This document shows, piece after piece, positions 47,140 through 60,089 of a stretch of DNA of 64,000 bases. The stretch spans positions 34,646,214 through 34,710,213 of the forward strand of contig NC_080417.1 in NCBI RefSeq assembly GCF_029873635.1, in the 5' to 3' direction. Origin of the DNA: Malania oleifera (lineage: Eukaryota; Streptophyta; Magnoliopsida; Santalales; Ximeniaceae). The notes beneath the pieces were generated by a model that was not told the DNA's origin, ran no database searches, and saw nothing but the letters and a program-made list of their open reading frames with translations. The position numbers and the translations under genes were made by a program. Numbering within the stretch: position 1 is the stretch's first letter; each line of letters starts with the position of its first letter.

Positions 47140-49319
47140 AACATCCTCAACAATACCTCGTGTGCTTTTACAGATCTGTCTGCCAACTCTAGCATCATAG
47201 TAGTACTCTTCAATTCACCTAAACCCAGCTGGTCATATAATGAAAATGGAAGCAGATTCACACTACTCCCTAGGTCAAGTAGAGCCCTCCCAATACGAGA
47301 TTCACCAATCATAATGGGTATTGTGGGGGAGCCAGGATCTCTAAGTTTCTGTGGAGTCTGACTAAGAATCAATGCACTGACCTGCTCAGTTAAGAAAGCC
47401 TTTTTCTTCACGTTTAGTTTCCTTTTTACGGTGCACAGGTCTTTCAGAAATTTTGCATATGCAGGGATCTGCTGTATGGCATCTAAGAGTGGTATATTGA
47501 TTTTTACCTGCTTGAATATCTCTTGAATCTCTGTATGATACTTGTTCTTTTGTCCAGACGTCAAACGCTGAGGGTATGGGACCACCGGCTGGTATTCCTT
47601 AACTGGCTCATCCTCTTTATTATCTGTCTTTTTTAAACTTGAGCTGGCCTCGTCTGATTTTTCTTTTCCTTTATCTGTCTCATTTGTCACCTCAAGTGTC
47701 GGCGTGGTTGTTTGTTGGTCTGTGGCCATTTCAGGACGGGGAACTTCCTTTCCACTTCGCAAAGTAATAACTGCTTTTGCTGACTCAAACGTATCCCCTG
47801 AAATAGTGTGCACTGACTGTTGTGACTGTCTATATACTTGGGGATTAGGTTGAGGCTGTGCAGGGAATTTTCCTTTTTCCAGGGTATTAAGCTGTGTACT
47901 CATCTTGCTTATGGCATCTTTAAGTTCTCCATTGGTCGTAACTTGCATTTGCATGAATTGCTGGAGCATGGTTGCCACCTGCGCCACACTATCATCTGAA
48001 GCTTTCTTTACTGGAATGGGGACTAACAGTGGTTGGAATCCTGGTGGTGTATAGCTCCGAGAAAACTGTTGCGGTTGATACTGCGGTGGAGGAGCTACGA
48101 CTGGATTGTATGTTGGTTGCGGAGGCGGTGCATATGATTGAGGTGCCTGCTGATATCGTGAAGATGATGGACCCGGCTGATCATTTCGCCATTGGAGGTT
48201 TGGATGATTCCGCCACCCCGGATTGTAAGTATTTGAGAGTGGCTGATTCTGCATCTTGTTAACCCAATTTGCCGATGACACTTGATCAGATTTGCTCTGT
48301 TGCAACACAGGTAAGAATTGACAATCCTGAGGTCTGTGGTCTGAAGTCTCACAAATCGTGCAAATCTCAACTTTCGACTTTTCGGATTCCATGACTTCCA
48401 ATTTTTTAGATAACGCAACTACAAGGGCCTGTAAGCTAGTGTCCTCTTTAACCTCATATCTGCCCCCGCCACTGATTGCTCGGATAGGTTGGGCAGCTAT
48501 CGGCACCCGTTCTGGTCGTGCCTTCCACTGCTGGGCACTCTCAGCGAGATAGTCTAAAAATGATAAGCCCTCGTCTGGTTCCTTATGGAAGAACATCCCA
48601 TTGCACATAGACTGGACAAATTGTTTGCACACAGGGGTTAAAGCAGTAAAAAAATAATTCACTAACCTCCACGATTCGAAACCATGGTGCGGGCATATGT
48701 TCATCAAGTCCTTGAATCTCTCCCAACATGCTTGGAATGTCTCGCCATCTTTTTGCATGAACTGACTGATTTGCTCCTGTAGGTACTGAGTTCTCTGAAG
48801 AGGAAAAAATTTATGTAAGAACTCACGCTGCATTTCAACCCAACTAGTAATAGAGTTAGGGCGCAAAGAATTAAACCATATTTTTGCCCTGTCTTTCAGA
48901 GAAAAGGGGAACAAACGCAGTTTAATGTATTCATCAGTCCTAGCCCTATTAATAAAAGTGGTGCAAACCATCTCAAAGTCTGTCAAGTGTTGGTACGGAC
49001 TCTTAGAGTCCATCCCGTGAAATTGGGGAATCACAGAGAACATGCCATGCTTAAGAGTGAAATTCAGGGCATCCTGGGGCAACACAACGCATGAAGGTGT
49101 AGATGTGCGTGCAGGCTGTAGAAAATCTTCAAGTGTACGTGGTGCATGTGCAGCCATAGCTTCTTTAAAATAATTGCCAAACAGATTATTCAGTTCAAAT
49201 TCAGAATCACTCGTAGGACTAACAGGTGAATAGTCAAACTCAGTGCTATGTGTATCCCTGCTAGTGCTAGGTGAATGTCTACACAATCGATTCGAATTAT
49301 CTCGAACCCAGGGCATCAA
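47010..49319 (-). CDS. Element G gag-protease (Athila type)
   Basis: 769 codons from an ATG at 49319. Capsid at about 85-270 ([50 protein letters not shown]). One zinc knuckle, [14 protein letters not shown], Cys320-Cys323-His328-Cys333. A Pro/Gln-rich linker follows. The protease-like segment near residue 690 ([26 protein letters not shown]) has DLGS, the usual Athila form. The frame leaves homology after DRSVKAHE: about one base is missing near 47157, so the last 30-40 codons are out of frame and pol continues in the other frame. No slippery heptamer is visible there, so a mutation is more likely than programmed frameshifting. Confidence 0.92.
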   Translation of the reverse strand: MMPWVRDNSNRLCRHSPSTSRDTHSTEFDYSPVSPTSDSEFELNNLFGNYFKEAMAAHAPRTLEDFLQPARTSTPSCVVLPQDALNFTLKHGMFSVIPQFHGMDSKSPYQHLTDFEMVCTTFINRARTDEYIKLRLFPFSLKDRAKIWFNSLRPNSITSWVEMQREFLHKFFPLQRTQYLQEQISQFMQKDGETFQACWERFKDLMNICPHHGFESWRLVNYFFTALTPVCKQFVQSMCNGMFFHKEPDEGLSFLDYLAESAQQWKARPERVPIAAQPIRAISGGGRYEVKEDTSLQALVVALSKKLEVMESEKSKVEICTICETSDHRPQDCQFLPVLQQSKSDQVSSANWVNKMQNQPLSNTYNPGWRNHPNLQWRNDQPGPSSSRYQQAPQSYAPPPQPTYNPVVAPPPQYQPQQFSRSYTPPGFQPLLVPIPVKKASDDSVAQVATMLQQFMQMQVTTNGELKDAISKMSTQLNTLEKGKFPAQPQPNPQVYRQSQQSVHTISGDTFESAKAVITLRSGKEVPRPEMATDQQTTTPTLEVTNETDKGKEKSDEASSSLKKTDNKEDEPVKEYQPVVPYPQRLTSGQKNKYHTEIQEIFKQVKINIPLLDAIQQIPAYAKFLKDLCTVKRKLNVKKKAFLTEQVSALILSQTPQKLRDPGSPTIPIMIGESRIGRALLDLGSSVNLLPFSLYDQLGLGELKSTTMMLELADRSVKAHEVLLRMFWFRLTDFTIPWISLFWICSSLFPPFIRLLSFWGDHSLLLQTP

Positions 49320-49490
49320 ACAACAATCGCCAATAGAAATCCACTAACACGGCAACAGATAAAAAAAAAAAAAAAAATTTTTTTTTCTTCAATTTCTCAA
49401 TTTTCAATTTTTTTTCTTTTTTTTTTCTATTTAATAAAAGAAAAGCAAAAAATAATTGGGAACGCAAAATTCGAAATTAAAACAGGCAAA

Positions 49491-49508
49491 TCCTCGGCAA
49501 CGGCGCCA
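49491..49508 (-). other. primer-binding site of element G
   Basis: Minus strand TGGCGCCGTTGCCGAGGA, complementary to the 3' end of tRNA-Asp, 6 bp inside the 5' LTR boundary at 49515. Confidence 0.88.
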
Positions 49509-49514
49509 AAAACT

Positions 49515-51384
49515 TGACTCACTCGAAAAATGAGCAACTCGAAAGCTATCCCAAGTATAGGAGTTACATCGTGTAATATTAAGCCCAAGGGCTAGATCGT
49601 CTCCTCAGGGAATGCGTTTTAATCTCAGATTTTACGTTCTTCCAATAGAAATTAAAAAGGTACTGAACTCAGTTCAGATTCGGGGATTTTCAAGATTGTG
49701 GATACTTAAATGAAAACATAAATTAAAGTCCTAAAACTAGCACGCACGGAATTAAATAACAATAAAGGAAACCCTAAGCTACTCAAGGAAATACCTAAAC
49801 ACGCATTATTAAAGATGGCAACTACAAATAAGGAATTAAAATATGCAGGAATGGAAACTCAATCAGATTTAAACACAGATTAAAAACTGAACTTTTAACA
49901 CGAATCAAGAACGCGAACTAAAATTAAATTATCAATCAACCTAAACGATAACGGGACACAATAAAAACACGAACTTTGTATGTTATTTTTTTTATTTTTT
50001 TATTTTATACTGGAACTAAACCAAACTTCACTAGATTAATTAAATAAACTAAGCATTAATTAAATCTATCACTAAATAAATAAACAAGTTGCAGCAATTT
50101 AAAATTACATCATTCCAAAAACTTCAATAAAAAAAATAACAATAGTCACTTGAATGATACTAAATACGCATTTAAATATAGATCACTTAACCTTAAAAAA
50201 AAAAGCAAAAACATAATACCCAAATAAAATAAAGTAAAAGAAAAGAATAGAGAAGGAGAGAAAGAGAGAAAAACAGAGCACGTCCGTTGGTCGATTGTGG
50301 AGGCTCACGGGGCTGCTGTGTTGGAGCTGTGCAGCTGTGTTCTGTGGTGGTATTCTTCTGGAAGATTGGAGAAGGACAGCAGAGAACTGCTGTGTTGCTG
50401 TTTTTGGACAGCAGAGAACTGCTGTGGTGCTGTTTTCTGGACAGCAGAGAACTGCTATGCTGCTGTTTTTTGGACAGCAGAGAACTGCTGTGGCTTCGGG
50501 TCTGAGCTGTCGAGGAGTGGCCGAGAGGAGAAGCGCTGCTGTGTTGCTGGAGTGGCTGGAACAGGGACGCTGCTGGTGTGCTGGTTCTGGAGCAACCTGA
50601 AGGCAGAAGTGAGGCTCTCGGGTCTTCAAGATTCTGAAATTTCTGTGCTTGTAGGCGTGAACAGAGGAGGGTGTTGGTGCTTGCGGGTGAGTAACTGAGA
50701 GGAATAGGGCTGAGTGAGTATGAGAGAATGAAAGGGGGAAAGAGCAACCAAGGGAATACAGAGAGAGAACGAGAATAAGCAAGGTAGACAAAGAGAAGAA
50801 GAAGAAGATGAAGAAGAAAGGATAGGAGAAAGGAAGATGGAATAGAAAAGCTTAAGGGAAAAAAAACAGAGAAAGAAGAAGGAGAAGAGAGGATGGCCGT
50901 GTCTCCCCATAGGGAAGAAAAGGATTTAAAGGAAAAGGGTGGTGCCCTAGGACCCAGAGAAAAAACCCCCGACCCGGCCATGCATGGCCGGGTCACATCA
51001 ATAACCCATTCAAATATATATATATATATTTTTTTATTTGTTCTCGGTTCGTCAAAATTCTGCTCTTCTGGAGCCCGTATCTCACAAAACTCAAAACACA
51101 AAAGTTGTATATGATTCTTTCCTATTTCTCCAAAAATTTGAATCGTCTCAATCGGAGCTCGGACGGAAAAGTTATGCATGAAATACGAACAGGTGTCGAT
51201 TTTGATTCCCGGGAATTTTCCTGCGACAAAAAATTACCAAATTCTCATAAATAGTGCAATAAATGTCAAGAATGATAATTTTGGCACTTTATTAAAATGT
51301 TGGATAATTTTTGACATTTAATTAAAAATATAAATCATAAAACTCAGGTTAAATGTTCAATTACGCAGTTTCGGCGCATAATCA
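49515..51384 (-). repeat. 5' LTR of element G
   Basis: 1870 bp, about 98.5% identical to 40209-42075 by eye. Differences are scattered point changes, a TA expansion near 51015-51028 and a few short indels. The palindromic minisatellite is at 50374-50491, again four copies. Confidence 0.95.
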
Positions 51385-51389
51385 TTGAC

Positions 51390-52527
51390 GTGTTTGTAGG
51401 TCAAAGCTGAGCACTAGAGACCGACAGGATAGTTGCAGCCACTGTTCATTCCAGAATGGAAATGAGACCACATTTTGATGGACTTCGTTACGTGGTTACC
51501 ACCAGTGCGACAGGGACTGAATGCAATTTGGGTGGTTGTTGATCATCTGACAAAAACCGCTCATTTCATCCTTATTAAAATCGGCTATTCCATGGCCAGA
51601 TTGGTAGAGATATATATATTCAGGAGATAGTTCGCGTCCATGGTGTGCCGGTATCCATAGTTTACGATCGAGATCCTCGGTTTACTTCACAATTCTGGAA
51701 AAGTTTTCAGGAGGCTATGGGTACACAGTTAGCTCTTAGCACTGCTTTCCATCCCCAGACAGATAGTCAGACTGAGAGAAAAATTTAAACACTAGAGGAT
51801 ATGCTTCGTGCTTTTGTGCCTTATTTTGGAGGCATTTGGATTTAGTTTATGCCCTTTTGTTGATTTTGCTTACAATAATAGCTATCAGGCTAGTATTGCC
51901 ATGGCACCTTACGAGGCATTATATGGTAGGAGATGTCGTTCTTCTCTTTGTTAGGATGAAGTAGGTGAAAGGTGAGTTTTGGGTCCCGAGATAATACAAC
52001 AGGCGTCCGACAAAGTCCAATTAATTAGAGAAAGAATCAGTATCGCACAGAGTCAGCAAAAAAGCTACATAGACACTCACCGCCGAGAGTTGGAATTTGA
52101 TGTGGGAGATCGAGTATTTTTGAAGATAACTCCTCTGAAAGGAGTTATGAGATTTGAAAAGAAAGGCAAGTTGAGCCCTAGGTATATTGGTCCTTTTGAG
52201 ATACTTGAGAGAATAGGGTCAGTTGCCTATAGGCTAGCTTTTTCGCCAGCTTTGGCTCGAATTCATGACGTGTTTCATGTTGCCATGTTAAGGAAATACG
52301 TCCCAGACCCATCCCACATCATTAGCTATGCAGAGATAGAGTTTAAGGATTCATTGGCATATGAAGAAGTACCAGTACATATTTTGGACAAAAAGGTTTA
52401 GACTTTACGTACTAAAGAAATACAGTCAATTAAAGTTTTGTGAAGAAATCACGCCATAGAGGAAGCTTCTTGAGAGCTCGAGGAGCAGATCAGACAGAAA
52501 TACCCGCAATTGTTCCAAGAGGTATAG
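51390..52527 (+). pseudogene. Element A integrase core and chromodomain (part 2)
   Basis: Resumes A's integrase after G. Core: HILMDFVTWLPPVRQGLNAI, VVVDHLTKTAHFI, HGVPVSIVYDRDPRFTSQFW and AFHPQTDSQTER, with stops near 51787 and 51845. The last 140-codon open stretch (51979-52401) covers the integrase C-terminal part (GDRVFLKITPLKGVMRFEKK, LSPRYIGPFEIL, HDVFHVAMLRKYVPDPSH). The chromodomain (LAYEEVPVHILDKKV, then IKVL, NHAIEEAS) runs to a TAG at 52525, with TAG and TGA codons at conserved Gln and Trp positions. Confidence 0.88.
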
Positions 52528-52638
52528 AGGTACTTAGGTAAAGTATAATAGTTAAATAATTTTCTTTTGCAGGTACATGTATGGATTTAGTGAGTAGATA
52601 GTTTCAGTTTTATATATGTAATCTCCCAGAACATAAAT

Positions 52639-52777
52639 GTAACCACGGTATTCCTCCACCATAAGTGAGGGCAAGTAATAAAATAAGTAGACCCTTTTCC
52701 TTTACTGGATGATGGAGTGTATAGATAAAGATACAGATAGAAAATTTCGAGGACGAAATTTTATAAGAAGGAAAGAA
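52639..52777 (+). other. conserved block, hairpin and PPT of element A
   Basis: Block AACCACGGTATTCCTCCACC at 52641-52660. Perfect hairpin AATTTCG-AGGA-CGAAATT at 52743-52760. Purine tract AAGAAGGAAAGAA (52765-52777) ends at the 3' LTR. Confidence 0.78.
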
Positions 52778-53049
52778 TGTAACAACCCGGGATTCTTACA
52801 CAGGGCCTCATCGATGAACACAAGGAATTCGTCGACGAGTGCATAAGGGGAACTCGTCGATGAAGACAAGTTTCATCGATGAGAAGATACTGAGAAGGGT
52901 TTTTGGGACAATCTAAAATTCGTCGACGAGGGAGGAAGTTCCTTGACAAAATTATTGAAGAAATCTTCAACGAGGTGACGTGTCTCGTCTATGAATCCAG
53001 TCCTATAAATAGCTTAAATTCAGATTTTTAACCAAAATTTAGCGCAGAA

Positions 53050-53105
<56 letters not shown>

Positions 53106-54756
53106 ATGACTCTCTCCCATTCTCTTCTCAATTTTGGCCCCATTTCTCGCCGGATTGAAGATCCGAGGCCACCACGACGCTCCTGCCGAAGTTCTCTGCA
53201 AGTCTGCTGAAGCAAATCGTGGGGAAAGTTGATTTGAAATTCTTCACAAATCCAGGGTAAGGTATTTTGTTCAGATTATACCTTCCTTGTAGTTATGAGA
53301 AATGTTGTAGGTAAGAAATACTGAGCTTTTGTTCTGGGGCATATTGTTTTCAGGATGTTGAGTTAGGAACCCTGTGGGTATAGAGCTATGCTAGGAAATT
53401 TACTTATGTTATCAGAAATTTTATATATGTATGCATGTATACCAGATATTATACAGGATATGAATTTTTAAAGCATGTGTGGCTTGAGTATATGATATTG
53501 ATATGGAGGTTAATGTAGTTTTTCAGTATTTCAAGTTATACAGATATAGTGAGATAATTGCAACTTTTATACAGACATAATTTACATATATATATATATA
53601 TATATATCAATATACAAATAGTTATTCAGAACAGTGTATACAATGTATATAGAAAGTTATGTTTTCCTAAATGCCATAACATTGAGATTATACAAAAAGG
53701 AAGTATAGACAGATTATATTGAAAAAAAGTACAGATAGATTATATAGAAAGAAAGTACAGGCAGATTACACAATTATAGCATCAAGATGCTACAAATATT
53801 ACATTATTTACAGTACATCAATATAATGTTATGGTTATTTTGGAAATATAATGAAAACAGTATAAAGAGCATAGTATGTATATATATAGTATCATATCCC
53901 TCTTGAAATATTACAGACAGATACAGTACAGATATAGAATACAGAGCACGATACCGTTGCTAGATATAGATAAAGTGCAACCACATATCTCAGATAGTGT
54001 GTGGGTACCGTCAGCCGTGCTCGAAGAGTATGCAGCTCCTCAGTTCGCTGGGTTTAGGGGGCTGGTTTGACGAGGTAGCAGCCAGTCCCGCGCCTAGGAG
54101 AGTATGCAGTTTGGCCGGACTAAGGTAGTGTAGAGTATAGTGACTTACTTGGAGGGCCGACCAGGTTAAGTCCCGCCTACGGGCCGCACAACCCTGTCAT
54201 GAGGGGTCAAATCATGACATAGAGAGTCCTAGGGAAAGAACACAGTTATATATATGTATAAAGTTTTATAGTTTTTATTGTATATAGTATGGTATAGCAG
54301 TATGAATGATAGAAAGCTTAGATGATACAAATGTTTTAAACTTTTATACATGTGTTTTATAGATTTTCCAAATCATGCAGTTTTAAATACTATTATTATA
54401 ATTTTATGACTCGGTCGCCACACACTAGTAATAGCATATTTCCACTTACTGAGCGTCGACTCACCCCATTACTTTACCATTTTTCAGTTGATACAGCTAG
54501 GCGAGCAGATTAAGCTCGCAGATAGGAAGTTTACTTGATTACCTCGGTTGTAGGGTGAGTTATGATAGAGTTTTGTATTTTTGAGGTAGAAGATGCTAGA
54601 GGGGTTTATTTTGTATGGTTATGGCTTGTATATATTGGATTCTGGTATTGTATAGTAAATATATATAAATGGTTATATGATTTGTGTTTCCTCTGCTTAG
54701 GTATGAATGTAGACATACATATAAAAAAAAATGGTAAGAATTTTGAGGATGTTATA
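52778..54756 (+). repeat. 3' LTR of element A
   Basis: 1979 bp, uninterrupted, opening TGTAACAACCCGGG and ending GATGTTATA (CA to TA change). Palindrome cluster 52808-52990, TATAAATA at 53004-53011, TC tract 53051-53101, TA tract 53587-53608, AGAAAGTACAG repeats 53697-53768, conserved CACACACTAGTAATAGCATA segment at 54419-54438. Confidence 0.93.
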
Positions 54757-54761
54757 GGCAT

Positions 54762-55369
54762 TGTATGGTTGTCGGTGTCGGTCTCCGTTGTACTGGGATC
54801 AAGTAGGCGAGCGGCAGATATTAGGACCGAACCTAATTCAACAGGCCTCTACAAAGGTCGATCTGATTAGAAAGAGAATTAGGGCAGCTCAGAGTCGGTA
54901 GAGGAGTTATGCAGATACTCGTCGACGGGAGTTAGAGTTCGAGGCATGAAATATGGTATTTCTAAAGATTGTTCCAATGAAAGGAGTAATGAGATTTAGG
55001 AAGAAAGGGAAACTATGCCCTTGGTACATTGGACCATTTGAGATCCTGGAAAGGGTAGGTCTGGTTACTTATTGAGTAGCATTACCCCCAGCACTATCTA
55101 GAGTTCACGACGTATTTCACGTATCAGTGCTGAGGAAGTACGTGCCAGATCCTTCACACGTGCTGAGTTACGAGCCTCTATAGATCAATGATGCATTAGC
55201 ATACGAAGGGGTTCCGATACAGATATTAGATCAGAAGGTGCAACAGTTACGAACTAAGGAGATACCATTAGTGAAGGTATTATGGCGTAATCAATCAGTG
55301 GAGGAAGTTTCATAGGAATTAGAGTCAGATGTACACCAGAAGCACCCTCAGTTGTTCAGAGATAGTTAG
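54762..55369 (+). pseudogene. Element B integrase C-terminus and chromodomain (part 4)
   Basis: Continues B's integrase after A: YGCRCRSPLYWDQVGERQILG, ADTRRRELEFEA, VFLKIVPMKGVMRFRKKGK, GPFEILERVG, HDVFHVSVLRKYVPDPSHVLSYEPL, then the chromodomain (LAYEGVPIQILDQKVQQLRTK, LVKVLWRNQSVEEVS) and a natural stop TAG at 55367. Stops replace a Trp, a Gln and others. Closest in the window to element D. Confidence 0.87.
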
Positions 55370-55487
55370 AGTTAGACAGGTAAGTAAGAATGTATGTATG
55401 TATAGTAGAATAGGTGGTTCAGGTTATTTTACATATGGTCTTCGAGAGAGTTTTGTATGTGTATTGTAATCTCCCGAAGCATCACAT

Positions 55488-55655
55488 TGTAACCACGGTA
55501 TTCCTTTGCCATATGTGAGGGTACATAATAAACTTAGGCCAGAGCCGCTATGTGGGTGGCTTCCGACTCTTCTGTAGAACTGAGTTATAAGGTAAGGTTA
55601 TGCTTAGAAACGGTTAACAAATTTCGAGGACGAAATTCTTATAAAGAGGGGAGGT
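55488..55655 (+). other. conserved block, hairpin and PPT of element B
   Basis: Block AACCACGGTATTCCTTTGCC at 55491-55510. Perfect hairpin AATTTCG-AGGA-CGAAATT at 55620-55637. Purine tract AAAGAGGGGAGGT (55643-55655) next to the 3' LTR. Confidence 0.8.
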
Positions 55656-55990
55656 TGTAAGGACTCGACCTGAGAAATGTGAATTAAACAAATAAGAAAA
55701 GGAGAAGGAATTTAAAAAGGTGAAAATAGCAGGGCTTGTCGACGAGGCTCTTTCTCTCGTTGACGAGGTCTCTTCTGTGGCTTGTCGGCGAGGTTCAAAG
55801 TATTGTCGATGAGTGGTTATCGAGAGATTTTGGGAATTTTGGAATCTCAGGCTCATCGACGAGGCCAACTCCGTCGTCAACGAACGCCCTTCTTCTACTT
55901 GTCGATGAGCGCTCCACTTCGTCGATGAGTCTGGCCAAGTCAACTAAATTATAAATATCTATTTCATTGCTTTATGGTTAAGAAACACAA

Positions 55991-56062
<72 letters not shown>

Positions 56063-57872
56063 CAATCCTTCACTATTTGTCACTCGAAACCACAATCCGA
56101 CGTTGCTATATGGATCAGGGGGAAAACCTCTACAGTTATAGTGGATCAGATCTTCCTTTTGAGGATTTCTGGGTTTCATCTCGAAATCGAGGTAAAGGTC
56201 TAAGTTCGTTTTTGGTTTAGTAGATCTGTAGTAAATAGGATTGTGTTGAACTACTATTCAGTGGTTTATAGGTTCTGACAACTCGGCTTGTTGTTTTCGA
56301 GTCGTATAGTTTTTCAGGTTCGGGGAAATAGGTAAGGGGATTTGTTTGCATTAGTCTTTTTAGAAAACTAAATCATTAGAAAGTTAGTTTATGTTTATAT
56401 GCACGTATTGACTACTTATTTGCAAAATTTCACTGGTAAAAAATACCGATTTTACGATTTTGGTAAAAATGAGGGTTTTGGCATATGATCTCCAAAATTT
56501 TTAAAACTTTGATACTTGCACTAAACTTAGTGTAGGATATGCTTGAACCCCTTGTTTCCTGCTTAAATGTTATTTTTTGAGTTATATACTATATATAGCA
56601 GATTTTTGACCAAACGAGTGTGGCATATGATATGAAATGGAATATACTAAACGCATATATGAACTATGGGAACTGGAGTTCCATTTTGCTATCTAAAAAT
56701 GTGGAAAACAGGTGCCGGTTATATACCAAGCTTTATATGTAAAAAGGGTTAAATAGAGAGGGTGTGTGCCGGTTTATACCATAGTATGAATGAATGAGTT
56801 TGTGAAAATACTGAAACTATACAGGTGATGTGTGAATTGGAAACAAGTTAATTTGTTTTATTATACATTGTATATATGACATTGGGACCTCAGCTTTTTA
56901 CTATGAGAGCCTTAAAAAGTTCAACGTTATATAAAACCTTAAAAAGCTTAAGCGTAGTTTCGTTACTATATTCAGGTATAGTGCAACCACACATCTATTT
57001 TCTCAGTGTGGGTATCAAGATAGTCAACTAGGTAAGAAAGGCCATTGGTGAATTAATGGACCAGGTGGAGGTTCAGTCAGACTATAATAATGGTAAAGAC
57101 TGACAAGTGCCTATGCAAGGTAGGGCTTCAGCAGTGCTTTATCATCGCATAACCCGCGCCAAGGGGTAGTGTTGGCATTAGTTATGATGTTTCTAGGTTG
57201 GACAGTGTTCTAAATATGCATATACATGATTTAAAAACTAAAATAGGCAAAGTCACAGGTTTGAGTATCGAACGGAGGGATTGTACAATGTGTGGGCCTG
57301 TACCCTACCCTAACCTCAAGAACTCTCGCTTGCAACAATGCTGAATTATCTGCTGCAGGAAAAATATAAATATCTCCTATATTACAGTATTGAGAATATG
57401 TGTTATATGTAACTGCTTTCAATTGAAATAAACACATGTTGTCACACACTAATGTAATATCTTCCACCTTACTGAGAAGTGTTTTACCCCAACATACAAC
57501 CTTTGTTGCAGGTCCTGCAAGACGTCGGACCTAGTTTCTAGAGGGACTTGGAGTGTCGTATTGTGTTTAGATTACGTAACTGTTTTGTATATATAATAGA
57601 CTTAGTTCATAATGTCTTTTTGGGGATTGTAAGACCAGGTTATGTTTTAAGCACGATTGTATGTATGTGAGAATACAATTAGAAACTCTGGTATGTCTTT
57701 TAGATTTCCATATGGATGTTTATGTTTTTCGTTGTCCATAAGATTACAGATCAGTATGAAACATTCGTATGTCCCTATTCAGGGCGGGTTGTATATGTAT
57801 GTTTATCAAAGACAAGTGTATTATACAGGTATAGTAGTACTCTGGGGCCGTATAAAAGGTCGGGGCTTTACA
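55656..57872 (+). repeat. 3' LTR of element B
   Basis: 2217 bp. Same module order as the 5' LTR: palindromes 55737-55930, TATAAATA 55950-55957, TC tract 55994-56058, conserved CTTACTGAGAAGTG segment 57468-57481, end GGGGCTTTACA. About 9% different from the 5' LTR in the first 300 bp. Confidence 0.92.
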
Positions 57873-57877
57873 CCCAA

Positions 57878-57944
57878 ACCCAAATCCAACCCAATATCTT
57901 AAGTTAATAGACCTGCAGGCATAGTCCAATATTGATCCAAGTCT
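57878..57944. repeat. 136-bp tandem repeat, right half of the split copy
   Basis: Picks up where 5673 stopped: ACCCAAATCCAACCCAAT through ATTGATCCAAGTCT, aligned with about 5536-5603 of copy 1. Together with 5607-5673 it rebuilds one full unit, confirming the outer boundary of element B. Confidence 0.8.
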
Positions 57945-58397
57945 ACTCAAGTCCAATTTAGGCTTTGCTCAAAACTTAACCTAAGCCCAACCTGTTTAAT
58001 AACTCGACCCAAACTCTAGATCCAACTCAGGATTAGAGTTTAACCCTAACCTACCCATTAACCCTAGGTTGGTCAAACTTGAACCCCTATCCTATTTGGT
58101 TCGCTAGAAAATGCAAGAAGTGCTTTAGAAAATCCAAGAAATCAAAAAAAAGAAGGAAAGAAAGAGGAAATTAAGAAAATGAGAGAGAGATTTGGGAGGT
58201 TACCTTTGGAACGAACCAAAGTGGGATCTAGGAGATAGGGTGAGAGCTTAATGCTCTCTACCACCACGAGCGCCATTCGAGACTTGTAAAAAGAAGGAGA
58301 AAGAGAGATGGGTTAAAAATCTGAGTGAAAGACAAAAACAAAAAAAGTTAGGGATAGGGAGAGTAAGGAGCAAAAAGGAAGAGAAATAAAAAGAGAT

Positions 58398-58457
<60 letters not shown>
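58398..58457. repeat. (GA)n microsatellite
   Basis: About 30 GA units inside a longer purine-rich stretch (58130-58510). No associated gene was recognised. Confidence 0.95.
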
Positions 58458-58458
<1 letters not shown>

Positions 58459-58539
58459 AGGGAGGAGAATTAGAGAGAGTGTTTAAGGAGAGGAAAAAGA
58501 AAAGAAAGAAAAGGAAACGAATTGTGGGTTCTTTATATT

Positions 58540-60085
58540 AAGTTTAAAAAAATAAAAAAATTAAAATTAGTGTTTAGGTAGCAGCGTGGCGCGATCTTGG
58601 GCGTCAAATGTGTATTTTCTCTCAATGTCTAGATTGTTGTCAGATCAACGATTCATGTCAAGCCCCTAGTGCCTTTCGTGTCCTGCCACATGACGGGTGA
58701 TGTCATGCTGATGTCACCATGCTATAATAAATTTTAAAAATATATAAATAAAAATGAAAATAAAAAATAGTAGTGCCACGTGTCGCCATCACTAGCTGAC
58801 ATGTGGTAGTCCCATTCGAATTGGGTCAACATGGTTTGACTAAGGTCAATAAGAGTTGACTTGTTGACTTGATTCAGACCAGTTGAAACGGTTTGATTCA
58901 TCCTGAATGACCGGTTTTTTCTTTAATTTAAAAATTAAATTTTATTTTTTGAAAATTTAGAAAAATGGTAAAAAAAATATAAAAAATATAAAAAAATTTA
59001 AAAAGTCCTAAAAAAACTAAATAAAATTTATTTGAGTAATTTTGACTCAGAAAAAAAAATGGAAAAATTAAAATATCAAAAATAAATAAAATGGAGAAAA
59101 AGCATTTAAAAATCTCAGAGAATTGTAGAAAAATGTTTGAAAATTTTTAGAAAATTATTTAAAAAATTTGGAAAACCTGAGAATATTTTAAAGACTCTTT
59201 TTATTCAAGTTTGATAAACTTGTTTGAATATTATTTGTATATATTCTATGTTGGTGTATGTGCGTCCCAATGATTAAATAAAGAGTAAAGAAGTGTTTCA
59301 AACATCACCTATTATTAGTTCTGAGGGGGATTTATCTAATAAGATCCCCTCATTTGGAGGTCTTATTAGACATTCCTAAATCATACCTTATTTCATATTT
59401 TCTTTTAAAATTTTAATATTTATTTACTTTTTCAGCAATTAATTAAAGACCATTAGATTCAATTTAGGGGCAATTCATAGTTAATTAGGTACCGTTCGTA
59501 GAACAAGTGTGTAAGAGGTGCTAGTGCTTTTCCCTCGTATAACTAAACTTTTAATCTCAACTCTAGTAAATGCAAACCGAGATTACTAATTCTTTGGCCT
59601 AAGATTAGTTTAAAGATCAATCAACGATTAGTAATTAGGTGAAATAACCGCACTTAGGAAAATAATAAGTTAGTGGCGATTTCATTGAATCTTTTAATAT
59701 TATTATTCCTCACTATTCCGGACCCTTCTCCGAGACATTGCGACAACTCTAATTAAAACCGGTCAAAATCCAAGCCAATCATTTATTTCTTTTTAATGGT
59801 TCTAAAAGTGTTATTTCATTAGCTTATGTTGAAGAAAATGAATATTTGAGAAAAATAAATATAATTTCTTCATAACTATAAAATTTTAAAAGGGATTTTA
59901 GAAAATTTTGATTTTAAAATTTTTTTTATGAGGGAGCTTGTACATTTTTTAATTTTTTTACAAGTAGGAAGTTTATACAAATAGATTTTGGAGTGCAATA
60001 TTGATGAGCTCGAGGAATGGTTATGAGTTAATGAAATGAAAAGTTTTATTAATTCTATACTAAGGGAAAACTAAATTTAATGGTA
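58540..60085. other. non-coding DNA, possible remnant of an old LTR element
   Basis: No ORF of interest. TGGCGATTTCATTG (59674-59687) and GACATTGCGACAACTC (59733-59748) resemble the leader region of Tat/Ogre-type gypsy elements, and 58770-58920 is rich in GGTCAAC/GTTGAC words found in such LTRs. No LTR pair, PBS or gag was identified, so this is only a resemblance. Confidence 0.25.
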
Positions 60086-60089
60086 ATTT

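Larger units (their letters stand above)
40209..51384 (-). mobile_element. Element G: Athila-type Ty3/gypsy element, nearly intact, minus strand
   Basis: 3' LTR 40209-42075, 5' LTR 49515-51384, perfect TSD TTGAC at 40204-40208 and 51385-51389. Minus-strand PBS TGGCGCCGTTGCCGAGGA (49508 to 49491) fits tRNA-Asp, typical of Athila. gag-protease and pol frames fill 43747-49319. About two dozen differences separate the LTRs by eye (about 98.5% identical), so it is the youngest datable insertion. Lacks a recognisable env-like ORF between pol and the 3' LTR. Inserted in the integrase of A. Confidence 0.95.
32815..54756 (+). mobile_element. Element A: Tekay-type Ty3/gypsy element inside B
   Basis: 5' LTR 32815-36576 (1965 bp once F is removed) and 3' LTR 52778-54756 (1979 bp), both opening TGTAACAACCC. 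Perfect TSD GGCAT at 32810-32814 and 54757-54761; removing A rejoins B's integrase at YEALYG. PBS at 36581-36592, PPT at 52765-52777. Contains solo LTR F and Athila-type element G. Confidence 0.92.

Noticed and set aside
50183..51179. Long minus-strand ORFs (up to 328 codons) in the Athila-type LTRs
   Set aside because: They lie wholly inside the LTR, match no known family, and the equivalent region of the other LTR (40887-41604) breaks the frame by small indels.
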